DNA of 9,361 nt from Richelia sp. UBA3308 (GCA_002361335.1 DESS01000281.1:1-9361); one strand, 5' to 3'; positions 1 through 6,323 are shown, counted from the stretch's first letter. Program-made: numbers and translations. Notes: a model not told the origin generated them from the sequence alone.

Positions 1-261
1 AGGTTTGATCGCGATCGCTTTATTGTAGGATTCGATTGCTTCTTGGTAAAGTTGTAAATTATTTAGGGAAATACCTTGGGCATTCCAAGCTTGATAATTA
101 TCAGGTTTGATAGGAATTTCTTGATCGTAGGATTCCAAAGGTGTTTCATCATTCTTGGCTTCTAAAACCGGTTGGAACTCAGGTATTTTTTCTAGAAGAG
201 TACAAATAGTCACCAGCAAAACAGTACATCCACAAACAACGAACAAACGCCAAGTAGACAT
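1..261 (-). CDS. Membrane-anchored TPR-repeat protein, N-terminal part only (runs off the window)
   Basis: The frame opens at an ATG (complement of 259-261) and stays open for 87 codons to base 1, so the gene continues beyond the left edge. Residues 7-22 are hydrophobic (LFVVCGCTVLLVTIC) and would act as a signal anchor or transmembrane segment. A polar linker follows, and from about residue 58 a tetratricopeptide repeat starts with AWNAQGISLNNLQLYQEAIE and continues into YNKAIAIKP. That consensus (W-x-x-x-G-x-x-L, then Y-x-x-A-x-x-x-Y-x-x-A) is seen directly. TPR proteins are protein-interaction scaffolds, and many cyanobacterial ones are secreted or membrane-tethered. The partner and function cannot be told from this fragment. 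There is no clear Shine-Dalgarno before the ATG. The gene is divergent from the COP23 gene. A HIP1 octamer lies inside it (11-18), where it helps encode AIAI. An overlapping plus-strand frame at 155-370 is best read as its shadow. Confidence 0.8.
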   Translation of the reverse strand, partial: MSTWRLFVVCGCTVLLVTICTLLEKIPEFQPVLEAKNDETPLESYDQEIPIKPDNYQAWNAQGISLNNLQLYQEAIESYNKAIAIKP

Positions 262-408
262 AGTAGTTTGGGATTATTTACCGACATCTTGTACTTTAAG
301 GATAAACTATTTATCTCCAAAATCTCGGTCAAATTTTTTACACTTCATCAAATTTATTTCAATTTTCTGATAGAAAAAATTAGTGAATGTCAGGGGAATT
401 AAAATCAC

Positions 409-450
409 TATTCGTAATTCGTAATTCTAAATTCTAAATTCTAAATTCTA
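409..450. repeat. Short tandem heptad array, AATTCGT then AATTCTA
   Basis: Six 7-nt units lie in tandem: TATTCGT and AATTCGT, followed by four perfect AATTCTA copies (423-450), ending in the degenerate AATTAAT. The AATTCTA unit is the same as in the eight-copy array at 6106-6161. Such short tandemly repeated repeats with a 7-nt period are characteristic of heterocystous cyanobacteria. They are intergenic and of unknown function. Confidence 0.9.
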
Positions 451-470
451 AATTAATAAATGGTATTTAC

Positions 471-499
471 CTGATTTTTTGTATCAGATAATGTATTAT
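471..499 (+). promoter_or_regulatory. Weak promoter/operator candidate upstream of COP23 gene
   Basis: A TATTAT hexamer (494-499) matches a -10 box at five of six positions and lies about 100 nt before the COP23 start. Just upstream, CTGAT (471-475) and ATCAG (483-487) form a 5-bp inverted repeat with a 7-nt spacer, where a -35 box or operator would sit. There is no good -35 hexamer. In AT-rich DNA such matches are common, so this is only a candidate. Confidence 0.2.
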
Positions 500-599
500 G
501 AAAACCTATCTTTTTCAAGTTGAAAATCCTAAAATTATTCCTAAGTAAACTCTACAGCTTGCTTATCGCCCTTCAAATTCAGATTTAAATAGAATAATT

Positions 600-1181
600 A
601 TGTCTGAGAATAATTCTAAAGGCATGACTGTCTTTACTGTTGTTACAACTGTTGTTGGTTTGTTTATTGGAGTTGCTGAAGTTACTGGTGTGGGATTCAT
701 TAGTGGATTTTTTGAACCAAATACCCGTTTTTCTTGTACTTTGCAACCTGATACAAAAACTGGTAAAGAAATATGGACAGTAATGTATAGTAAAGGCAAC
801 AAGCAAATTCCTTGGCTGAGGATGGTTAATAGTTTTGGTGATGATTGGAATACTAGAAGACGTTGCAATAAAATTGCCGATCGCTTAGACAGATTTCTTA
901 AAGATGGTTTAACTGATTTTGGATATCGCACCGATCCAAATACACCCAACCAATCTGTAATTTGTGCTTATACCAAAATTGCCCCAAACAATTGTAACTT
1001 GTTAGTAACTCTCAAACCCGGTGCTGATGGTTACGAATCCTTAAGTAAAATGCTTGAGGCTTTGAAAACTGGTACTACAGTTAACAAAAGTTCTGGTGAT
1101 AATGTTAATGTTTCTCCTAATTCCACCAAAGTAAATATTGAAAATTTACTAGCACCAGAAGATCGTAAAATTAATAAGTAA
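600..1181 (+). CDS. COP23-domain protein (circadian oscillating protein COP23 family)
   Basis: The 193-residue product has a hydrophobic segment near the N-terminus (about 10-27, VFTVVTTVVGLFIGVAEV), which would be a signal anchor. The COP23-type domain follows at about 43-155. The hallmarks seen are RFSC (C46), IPWLRM around 70-75, RRRC (C89), VIC (C122), NC (C132), and the LLVTLKPG block before a C-terminal helix. These four cysteines and the W/RC/VIC/LKPG pattern are what I recall of the COP23 family, named after a circadian, membrane-associated 23-kDa protein of a unicellular diazotrophic cyanobacterium. Its biochemical role is unknown. The C-terminal 35 residues are polar and rich in Asn and Ser. 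The start is uncertain: ATG at 600 has no clear Shine-Dalgarno, and ATG at 624 (M9, preceded by AAAGG) would still keep the hydrophobic segment. Confidence 0.8.
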   Translation: MSENNSKGMTVFTVVTTVVGLFIGVAEVTGVGFISGFFEPNTRFSCTLQPDTKTGKEIWTVMYSKGNKQIPWLRMVNSFGDDWNTRRRCNKIADRLDRFLKDGLTDFGYRTDPNTPNQSVICAYTKIAPNNCNLLVTLKPGADGYESLSKMLEALKTGTTVNKSSGDNVNVSPNSTKVNIENLLAPEDRKINK

Positions 1182-1203
1182 ATTGTTCTATATTTTAAAA
1201 CTC

Positions 1204-1229
1204 TTGTGGTAAGGGCATCCCTGCCCGTC
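1204..1229. repeat. Small palindromic interspersed repeat after COP23 gene
   Basis: GGGCA (1213-1217) and TGCCC (1222-1226) form a 5-bp GC-rich hairpin with a TCCC loop, about 30 nt after the COP23 stop codon. The wording TTGTGGTAAGGGCATCCCTG resembles REP-like palindromes scattered through Nostocales genomes, as I recall them. It could stabilise or end the mRNA, but there is no T-run directly behind it, so I do not call it a terminator. Confidence 0.5.
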
Positions 1230-1344
1230 AAAATATACCTGATTAAGATGAAATATGCTGTATATTAGTCGATGGTTAGACTTGAAATATCTGAGGAAAA
1301 ATGGATAATAATAATAAAAACTCTTAATTAATTAGGAAAATAGT

Positions 1345-2127
1345 TTGCTAAAAAATTTATTTTTGATTTTAAACAAGCTTACTCTAGATTGGCTTGCTTT
1401 TTTCGGGATTATTATTAGTCGATACTTTTTAATTTGTGGGGGAACCCATTTAGTCTTTTATTTTTTTCTCAATTCTTTTTTCAAACTTAATTTACAAATT
1501 AAACCACCATTATGGAATAAAATTAAAAAAGATATGGAATTATCGCTATTTTGTGCGATAATTTTTGCTTTTCATGGGGCATTAATTGTAACGGGATACG
1601 ATTTAGGATTTACAGGTTTATACACTTCTATTAATAAATATGGATGGTGGTATTTAGGGGTTAGTTTTGTTATATTACTTGTTCTTCAAGATGCATATTT
1701 TTACTTTATGCATCGATTCTTTCACCATCCCCGACTCTTTAAAAAGCTACATTACGGACATCATCGTTCTGGAGAACCTACACCTTGGACATCATTTGCA
1801 TTTGATCCTTTAGAAGCAATTATCCAGGCTATGTTCTTTGTATGTATAGTTTTGATATTACCACTGCATTACATACCTTTATTAGCAGCCTTGATAGTAA
1901 TGAGTGTATGGGCAGTATTTAATCACATTGGATTTGAATTATTTCCATCATCTTTTTATTCCAATTGGTTGGGAAAATGGTTTATTGGCTCAAAACACCA
2001 CTTAATACATCATCGTAAATACACGTTACATTACGGATTGTATTTTACATTTTGGGATAAACTTTTGGGAACTCAAGATGCGAATTATGAGAATGAAAAA
2101 TTAGTTTCAATTAAAAAGAAAATTTAA
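1345..2127 (+). CDS. Sterol desaturase / fatty acid hydroxylase superfamily membrane enzyme
   Basis: The 260-residue product is a polytopic membrane protein with the histidine boxes of the integral-membrane di-iron hydroxylases. HRFFHH lies at 123-128 (HX3HH), HYGHH at 136-140 (HX2HH) and HHLIHH at 218-223, with extra histidines at 194 and 229. These clusters bind the two irons used for O2-dependent hydroxylation or desaturation of lipids or carotenoids. Hydrophobic segments are visible at about 14-42, 67-85, 101-121 and 158-195. Length and layout fit the family, but the substrate cannot be told. The start is TTG at 1345, supported by AGGA at 1334-1337. An in-frame TAG at 1333-1335 excludes an earlier start, and the first in-frame ATG (1534) would remove the first membrane segment. 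The gene has about 160 nt of spacer from the COP23 gene, so it is probably transcribed independently. Confidence 0.88.
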   Translation: MLKNLFLILNKLTLDWLAFFGIIISRYFLICGGTHLVFYFFLNSFFKLNLQIKPPLWNKIKKDMELSLFCAIIFAFHGALIVTGYDLGFTGLYTSINKYGWWYLGVSFVILLVLQDAYFYFMHRFFHHPRLFKKLHYGHHRSGEPTPWTSFAFDPLEAIIQAMFFVCIVLILPLHYIPLLAALIVMSVWAVFNHIGFELFPSSFYSNWLGKWFIGSKHHLIHHRKYTLHYGLYFTFWDKLLGTQDANYENEKLVSIKKKI

Positions 2128-2176
2128 TAGGATGTCTTAATAACGATGCACATAATTTAGCTGGCGTTCAACTTCG

Positions 2177-2214
2177 CCGTAAAACGCGGCTGGTTTGCGG
2201 CTTAAACGGTTTTT
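2177..2214 (+). terminator. Possible terminator between convergent genes
   Basis: Downstream of the desaturase-like gene, CCGT (2177-2180) can pair with ACGG (2206-2209) and CGC (2185-2187) with GCG (2197-2199), with an internal loop between them. TTTTT follows (2210-2214). The position between convergent genes is right, but the stem is interrupted, so confidence is low. Confidence 0.3.
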
Positions 2215-2270
2215 GTTGGGGAACTCCACTTTTCTATCTAAAAGGCGATGTCGTTTTTTTGCTAATATCT

Positions 2271-2711
2271 CTACCGATTTTTTCTTAATTTCTGCCGCAC
2301 TTCCATTAATATTTTTCCCAACATATTCTTGCCGCTACCATCTTTACCGCAACCCCAATAATAATCTCCCGGTGCATTTTCGATAATTTCTTCATCACCA
2401 GTAGCAAGTAAAATTTCCCGAATTTCGGCGTGAGTTTCAAACTTTTTTAAAACAGCTTTTCGCATCACATCGTCTTTAACTTCTTCCCAATCACCACGCA
2501 AAGGACGTTTTCTATCTCTTCCCATTTTTGCAGCTTGTTTGGGAGTTATCGCTTGTTGAATTTCTTCTAAATGATGAGTTCCCACAAACTTTTGGGCTTG
2601 AAAATAATGTTCGGTTGTTTTCCACCAAAATCCATCTAATTCAACACCATGAGGTGAAAAATTTGAGAAGCAACCGTATTTATCTTTTGTTCCATAAAAG
2701 TAGATAGGCAT
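2271..2711 (-). CDS. NADAR-family (YbiA-like) N-glycosidase
   Basis: The 146-residue product matches the NADAR/YbiA family over its full length. Seen motifs are YGCFSNFSPH (12-21), TTEHYFQAQKF (32-42), GRDRKRPLR (64-72) and YWGCGKDGSGKNMLG (118-132), followed by a basic C-terminal helix. E. coli YbiA hydrolyses the N-glycosidic bond of reactive early riboflavin-pathway intermediates. Other NADAR proteins remove ADP-ribose from guanine and can serve as antitoxins to guanine-specific ADP-ribosyltransferases. Which activity applies here cannot be decided from the sequence, and no partner toxin is seen next to it. The ATG start at 2711 directly precedes the first conserved strand (IYFYG), although no Shine-Dalgarno is evident. 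The gene lies 104 nt after the DUF5682 gene on the same strand, but a terminator-like hairpin separates them. Confidence 0.9.
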   Translation of the reverse strand: MPIYFYGTKDKYGCFSNFSPHGVELDGFWWKTTEHYFQAQKFVGTHHLEEIQQAITPKQAAKMGRDRKRPLRGDWEEVKDDVMRKAVLKKFETHAEIREILLATGDEEIIENAPGDYYWGCGKDGSGKNMLGKILMEVRQKLRKNR

Positions 2712-2762
2712 ATTGATTTAGTAAGCAATATAGATGCTGGCTGATTTATCTTACTGGTGAAT

Positions 2763-2789
2763 CAAAAAAACCGGCTTCGCTAGGGTTTT
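2763..2789 (-). terminator. Terminator-like hairpin after DUF5682 gene
   Basis: Read on the minus strand, AAAACC (2789-2784) pairs with GGTTTT (2772-2767), with a nested GC-GAA-GC mini-stem in the loop. The T-run continues after the stem. This is an acceptable Rho-independent terminator about 30 nt past the DUF5682 stop codon. It suggests that the NADAR gene has its own promoter. Confidence 0.5.
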
Positions 2790-2815
2790 GGTTGCTGATT
2801 GATACTAATTGCGAT

Positions 2816-5182
2816 TCAAACTCCCAAAAACTGCTTCAAAATCGGCAATACCAAAACAGCATTAGCTTGATTAATATCACTGTCATCATCAGCAATATTT
2901 GACGGATTAAAACGAGCACCATTTTTCACTCTCTCACCCATTTGTCGCCGCTCTACTTCGCTGAAAGTGCTAAAAGTACGACGTAATAAAGGTAAAGAAG
3001 CCACAAATAAATCTTCACTTAAATTACATACCCAATTATCTAAAACTTGCCAAAGCTTATCATCGTGTAACAGCAATAAACCACTACCTTTGAGAAATCC
3101 TTCTACCCATGCCGCAGCTTGAGAAGTTTCTATAGCGCTAGATAAAGCCAGCCCCATTCGACGTGCTATTTCCGTTGCATCCAATACTCCAGCATCCAAT
3201 AATAAACGACAACAACGCCCGGAAATTAAACCATGTACGTGAGAATTATCTGCTATTTGAGCTAAAACTTGTTGCCAAGAGCTGATATATTCTTGATTTT
3301 GTAATAAAGCGATCGCATTATTCACCTGGATCACATTTTCATACATCACCGCTGCTGCATGATCATCCACATATACACAAGCACCCGGTAAACCAATACA
3401 GATTCGTGCTACCAAACCATCAACTACATGAGATACCATCGCCGTGTCAGTTTGACGTACATTACCATAGCGCAATACTTTTACCAGTGGCGGTAATGCA
3501 TTCATTAAATGGGTGACATCGCTGGTTAAAGCCGCAGCATTTTGCAACCGCGACATCAAATAAATTACGGCATCAGGTAAATCAGATAAAATCACTTTAT
3601 TCAACAAATTTGTTAGAGTTGGTAACTCTTGTGTTGAATCGGCAATATTACAAGCTTTGGAATTTGCAGCATCAGCAATCGTATTACCCCAAATTCCCGC
3701 TTCAATTAAATTCACAGCAAATTCAGGATGCCATTGCACCAACCAAAACTCATGAAAAGTACCCTTCTTACCGCGAGTTTCTTGAAATTGTCCCCAAGGA
3801 ATATCTAAAAGATTGAGACGATGTAGTAAATGAGAGCGAGCTAAATCATTCTCCTTTCGCAAATCTAAATCGTACATCTTTTCTGTAGGCTCCGGTGGCA
3901 TCCGCAACCGCTTTTGTAGTCGCACTAAATCTTGCTGCAAAGGCACCATCGGCGTTTCGTCAGGCACTTTACCCAAACATTCTCCAACAATTAACTTGTC
4001 GTAAATTAACTGCATCGGTAAATCGCTACCAAAACACATCACCGTTTGAGTAGCTTCATTTAATTCAGTTAAACCAGGTAAAGAAAGATTTCGCAAAGCC
4101 GCCAAAGATTCCGCCAACCGCACCGCTTCAATAACATGTGCCGAAGAAGCATCCAAATCTTCTTCCCGTAACAAACGCGCCACTTTTGTCATCCAAGAAA
4201 TTGAAATAGAGGGAGCAGCGCAGATGGAAGCAGCAGTTGAAATTTCCTCTTCACTAACCAATTCCCCATGCCCCATACCCAATGCCCCATGCCCAATGCC
4301 CAATGCCCCATTCCCAATGCCCCATTCCCAAAGATGATGATACCAACCCGGCGATTCGATACCCGCACCATAACCGCTACTATAAGATAAACGTCCATAA
4401 GTCCAAGGTATCCAGGTTGCTTGTACCTTTATTTTAGGTAAACCTTTGAGTAAAGCAGTATCTTCCTTTGCTGCTGGCATCTGTGAAAGTGCGGGAGCGT
4501 GCCAAGCACCACAAACAACGGCGATGCATTCAAATCCTTCCTTTTGGGCTGTGCGGATAGTTTTTCGCATGTAGGCTTCCCGCTTGGCTTCCATGGTATT
4601 TTCTAAAGGCGGCATTTCTTCACGCACAGCAGTCATAGCTTCCAGAATAGCGGTAAATAAATCAACACTATCCCTTCGTGTTTCTACCATACGTTCCCAC
4701 CAACGTTCCCCATCGCTGTAACCTGCTGTTTGTGCCAGTAAACCCAGTGGATCTTCAGGAATTTTGCATTGCTCCCCTTCTCCCCTTGTCTCCTTGTCCC
4801 CTTCTCCCCTTGTCTCCTTGTCTCCTTCTTCTTCTGCGATGCCTTCGGCGATGCCCGTAGGGCTTATCGCCATACGATGTGTCAGAGGTAAATCCATAAA
4901 CCGCACGGGGATATTATTACTTAGTCCAAATTGTATTGCTTGCCACTCTGGAGAAAAAATAGCAAAGGGATAATAAACGCTTTTTTTGGGGTTATCTGTA
5001 AGGTAAATTAACAACGCGATCGGGGGTTGCATTTGAGGTGAAACTACTATTGGTAGTAGAGATTCAGCATCAGGTGGTCCTTCAATAAGGATGATGTCCG
5101 GTTGCAGTTTTTCTAAAGCTTGGTGTAAACTACCTGCGGAACCGGGACCGTGATGTCTTATACCAAAAATGTGGATACTCAT
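2816..5182 (-). CDS. DUF5682 family protein (YehM-like; TraB/EreA/ChaN-like N-terminus)
   Basis: The 788-residue product matches the DUF5682 family. The N-terminal region has GIRHHGPGS (7-15), EGPPDA (34-39), a MDLPL segment (96-100), DPLGLLAQTAGYSDGERWWE (144-163), CGAWHAPAL (224-232) and YGRLSYSSGYGAGIESPGW (262-280). The paired GxRH and GxWH motifs with the Glu of EGPPD recall the TraB/EreA/ChaN fold, suggesting a hydrolase or ligand-binding site, but this is inference. The long helical C-terminal part has no recognised motif. Family members lie beside MoxR-type ATPase, vWA and SWIM genes (E. coli yehLMPQ), and their function is unknown. Two low-complexity inserts interrupt the conserved region: residues about 106-138 (GIAEGIAEEEG, then GDKETRGE twice) and 285-308 (GIGNGAL, GIGHGAL, GMGHGEL). 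Both come from tandem DNA repeats that keep the frame. The ATG start at 5182 leads straight into the conserved IHIFGIRHHG block. Confidence 0.88.
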   Translation of the reverse strand: MSIHIFGIRHHGPGSAGSLHQALEKLQPDIILIEGPPDAESLLPIVVSPQMQPPIALLIYLTDNPKKSVYYPFAIFSPEWQAIQFGLSNNIPVRFMDLPLTHRMAISPTGIAEGIAEEEGDKETRGEGDKETRGEGEQCKIPEDPLGLLAQTAGYSDGERWWERMVETRRDSVDLFTAILEAMTAVREEMPPLENTMEAKREAYMRKTIRTAQKEGFECIAVVCGAWHAPALSQMPAAKEDTALLKGLPKIKVQATWIPWTYGRLSYSSGYGAGIESPGWYHHLWEWGIGNGALGIGHGALGMGHGELVSEEEISTAASICAAPSISISWMTKVARLLREEDLDASSAHVIEAVRLAESLAALRNLSLPGLTELNEATQTVMCFGSDLPMQLIYDKLIVGECLGKVPDETPMVPLQQDLVRLQKRLRMPPEPTEKMYDLDLRKENDLARSHLLHRLNLLDIPWGQFQETRGKKGTFHEFWLVQWHPEFAVNLIEAGIWGNTIADAANSKACNIADSTQELPTLTNLLNKVILSDLPDAVIYLMSRLQNAAALTSDVTHLMNALPPLVKVLRYGNVRQTDTAMVSHVVDGLVARICIGLPGACVYVDDHAAAVMYENVIQVNNAIALLQNQEYISSWQQVLAQIADNSHVHGLISGRCCRLLLDAGVLDATEIARRMGLALSSAIETSQAAAWVEGFLKGSGLLLLHDDKLWQVLDNWVCNLSEDLFVASLPLLRRTFSTFSEVERRQMGERVKNGARFNPSNIADDDSDINQANAVLVLPILKQFLGV
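4264..4326. repeat. In-frame CCCAATG-type heptad array inside the DUF5682 gene
   Basis: Nine consecutive 7-nt units of the types CCCCATG, CCCAATG, CCCCATA and CCCCATT span exactly 63 nt, which is 21 codons. On the coding strand they give three seven-residue repeats, GIGNGAL, GIGHGAL and GMGHGEL (residues 288-308). The same heptad, reverse-oriented, occurs between genes at 9099-9133. A further CCCA follows the array. Confidence 0.95.
4774..4821. repeat. Perfect 24-nt tandem duplication inside the DUF5682 gene
   Basis: The bases 4774-4797 are repeated without change at 4798-4821, and partial copies of the same CCCCTTCT/CTCCTTGT wording extend on either side. The unit is 8 codons long and encodes GDKETRGE twice (residues 120-135). 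The product is highly charged and so probably a surface loop. Confidence 0.95.
4836..4863. repeat. GCGATGCC direct repeats with two mini-hairpins, in frame
   Basis: GCGATGCC occurs at 4836-4843 and 4848-4855, a 12-nt offset that keeps the frame and yields GIAEGIAE in the protein. GCC-TTC-GGC (4841-4849) and GCCC-GTA-GGGC (4853-4863) are small hairpins. The wording resembles interspersed Nostocales repeats. It directly adjoins the 24-nt tandem repeat, so both may belong to one composite insert. Confidence 0.65.
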
Positions 5183-5240
5183 AATTATTAAACCACAGAA
5201 ACCCAGAGGTTTAGTTTCTTAAAAACTATATTTTTAACTT

Positions 5241-5324
5241 ATTACTTATTACTTATTACTTATTACTTATGACTTATGACTTATTACTCATTACTTCTTA
5301 CTTCTTACTTCTTACTTCTTACTT
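5241..5324. repeat. Twelve-unit heptad array, ATTACTT grading into CTTACTT
   Basis: Twelve 7-nt units run without a break: four ATTACTT, two ATGACTT, ATTACTC, ATTACTT, then four CTTACTT. The array fills most of the 149-bp gap between the DUF5682 start and the Uma2 stop codon, ending 7 nt from that stop. The 23 bases at 5284-5306 are identical to the last 23 bases of the window (9339-9361). Confidence 0.95.
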
Positions 5325-5331
5325 AGGATGA

Positions 5332-5913
5332 TTATTTTTGTTGAATATTTCCTGCTGCTAATACTTGTTCAACTGTTAAATTTAGTTGTGTAAAGGTAGG
5401 AAAAACAATTTTTTGACTAGCAGTAAATACCGTTTCTTCGTACAATCCTTCTTCTAGTAATAAAACTGTGACTTTTGATTCAATTGGATCTACAATCCAA
5501 TATTCAGGTATTTCTAAAGCTGCATATTCAGAACGTTTATAACGATAATCACGCTTTACAGATTCGGGACTAACTACTTCTACAACTAATAAAGGTGGAG
5601 ATTGACATACAGCAGATTCATCTAAGAATTCCATTACTTGCTCGGCTGTCACGACATAAACATCAGATAATCGCGATTTTCGCCAACCTGTTCTAATTCC
5701 TGCTTCTCTAAAGCACATCCAAGGTAAATTTAGATGTTTAATTTGTTCATCAAAATTTTGTTCGATAAACTTGGCGACTAGTAGATGTCTAAAAGTTGGT
5801 GGATTCATTAACTCAAGTTTTCCATCGATAAGTTCGTAACGATTATCTGTACCGTCATCATAAGTGAGGTATTCTTCAAATGAGTATAAAATTTTTGTTG
5901 TGGTTTGAGTCAT
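5332..5913 (-). CDS. Uma2 family (DUF820) PD-(D/E)XK-fold endonuclease-like protein
   Basis: The 193-residue product has the standard Uma2 layout. An N-terminal helix with FEEYL (12-16) is followed by YELIDGKLELM (26-36), a central conserved core, and a C-terminal VEQVL helix (181-185). The likely nuclease residues are D84 (in SDVYVV), E112 (in VEVVSPES) and K126 (in DYRYKRSEY), followed by the signature EYWIVDP (137-143). All expected acidic and lysine positions are present, so the gene looks intact. Uma2 genes are greatly expanded in cyanobacteria. They are predicted nucleases, but no physiological role is known to me, and some may be linked to mobile DNA. This one lies between the MoxR and DUF5682 genes in the same orientation, bracketed by heptad arrays and MITE-like DNA, so it looks inserted into that module. 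The ATG start gives the family's usual length; no clear Shine-Dalgarno is seen. Confidence 0.88.
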   Translation of the reverse strand: MTQTTTKILYSFEEYLTYDDGTDNRYELIDGKLELMNPPTFRHLLVAKFIEQNFDEQIKHLNLPWMCFREAGIRTGWRKSRLSDVYVVTAEQVMEFLDESAVCQSPPLLVVEVVSPESVKRDYRYKRSEYAALEIPEYWIVDPIESKVTVLLLEEGLYEETVFTASQKIVFPTFTQLNLTVEQVLAAGNIQQK

Positions 5914-5975
5914 AATTTAATAATTCTTTTTTTTGACAAAAATGAGGTAGATTTAGAAGTTGATTATTCAAGTTT

Positions 5976-6103
5976 ATAATATTTTTCGGTGTAATGGATT
6001 TTCATAGATATTTTATGGTGGGTTACGGCATCATTTAATTAATAATCTACAATCAAACTAACTCAAGCCGTAACACACCCTACAATTTATTATTTTAAAC
6101 TTC
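5976..6103. repeat. MITE-like direct repeat, copy 1
   Basis: This 128-bp copy aligns without gaps to 6189-6316, a constant offset of 213 nt with nine differences by my count. Its core (6017-6082) has imperfect terminal inverted repeats, GGTGGGTTACGGC at one end and GCCGTAACACACCC at the other. These resemble the GGTGCGTTACGG...CCGTAACGCACC termini of small non-autonomous elements common in cyanobacteria, as I recall them. No open frame is inside. Confidence 0.85.
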
Positions 6104-6105
6104 CC

Positions 6106-6161
6106 AATTCTAAATTCTAAATTCTAAATTCTAAATTCTAAATTCTAAATTCTAAATTCTA
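6106..6161. repeat. Eight perfect AATTCTA heptads
   Basis: Eight uninterrupted identical 7-nt units lie between the two copies of the 128-bp element. It is the same unit as at 423-450. TAA on one strand and TAG on the other recur every 21 nt, so this array cannot be read through as protein. Confidence 0.97.
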
Positions 6162-6188
6162 AATTTTTAACTTAATCTTAGTTATGAA

Positions 6189-6316
6189 ATAATATCTTTC
6201 GGCGCAATAGATTTTCATAGATATTTTATGGTGCGTTACGGCATCATTTAATTAATAATCTAAAATCAAACTAACTCAAGCCTTAACACACCCTACAATT
6301 TATTATTCAAAACTTC
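6189..6316. repeat. MITE-like direct repeat, copy 2
   Basis: This is the second copy of the 5976-6103 element in the same orientation. Its inverted termini are GGTGCGTTACGGC (6230-6242) and GCCTTAACACACCC (6280-6293). The right terminus has one more mismatch than copy 1. It sits directly behind the MoxR gene, where the long imperfect hairpin could fold in the 3' end of the MoxR mRNA. Confidence 0.85.
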
Positions 6317-6323
6317 TAAATTC

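Larger units (their letters stand above)
262..599. other. Divergent intergenic region with heptad repeats
   Basis: This 338-bp AT-rich spacer separates the divergently oriented TPR and COP23 genes, so it should hold promoters for both. It contains an AATTCGT/AATTCTA heptad array (409-450), a weak promoter-like box with a short inverted repeat (471-499), and a 16-codon open frame (498-548) in phase with the COP23 gene but closed by TAA. No convincing gene or RNA was seen. Confidence 0.6.
5914..6323. other. Repeat-filled spacer between MoxR and Uma2 genes
   Basis: This 410-bp stretch holds no gene. It consists of a roughly 60-bp leader upstream of the Uma2 start, a 128-bp element (5976-6103), an eight-unit heptad array (6106-6161), a short linker, and a second copy of the 128-bp element (6189-6316) that ends 7 nt before the MoxR stop codon. 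Confidence 0.85.

Noticed and set aside
155..370. Plus-strand open frame of 71 codons
   Set aside because: It overlaps the start of the TPR gene on the minus strand and runs into the repeat-bearing spacer. Its product shows no domain.
563..949. Minus-strand open frame of 128 codons opposite the COP23 gene
   Set aside because: It overlaps the COP23-type domain, whose cysteine pattern supports the plus strand. The antisense product has no recognisable features.
2195..2386. Plus-strand open frame of 63 codons
   Set aside because: It overlaps the conserved C-terminus of the NADAR gene and has no recognisable content.
4189..4398. Alternative minus-strand frame rich in MGHWALGMGHW
   Set aside because: This is simply the heptad array read in another phase. 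The heptad has no stop codon in any phase, so open frames through it are expected.
4678..4973. Plus-strand open frames rich in Pro, Leu and Ser
   Set aside because: They are translations of the 24-nt repeat on the opposite strand of the DUF5682 gene, with low-complexity products only.
5189..5213. Inverted repeat TAAACC/GGTTTA just before the DUF5682 start
   Set aside because: The arms are only 6 bp and AT-rich with a 13-nt loop. The ACCACAGA wording is common in cyanobacterial spacers, so there is too little to call a regulatory site.
5241..6161. CRISPR array
   Set aside because: The repeats are contiguous 7-nt units without unique spacers, and no cas gene is present.
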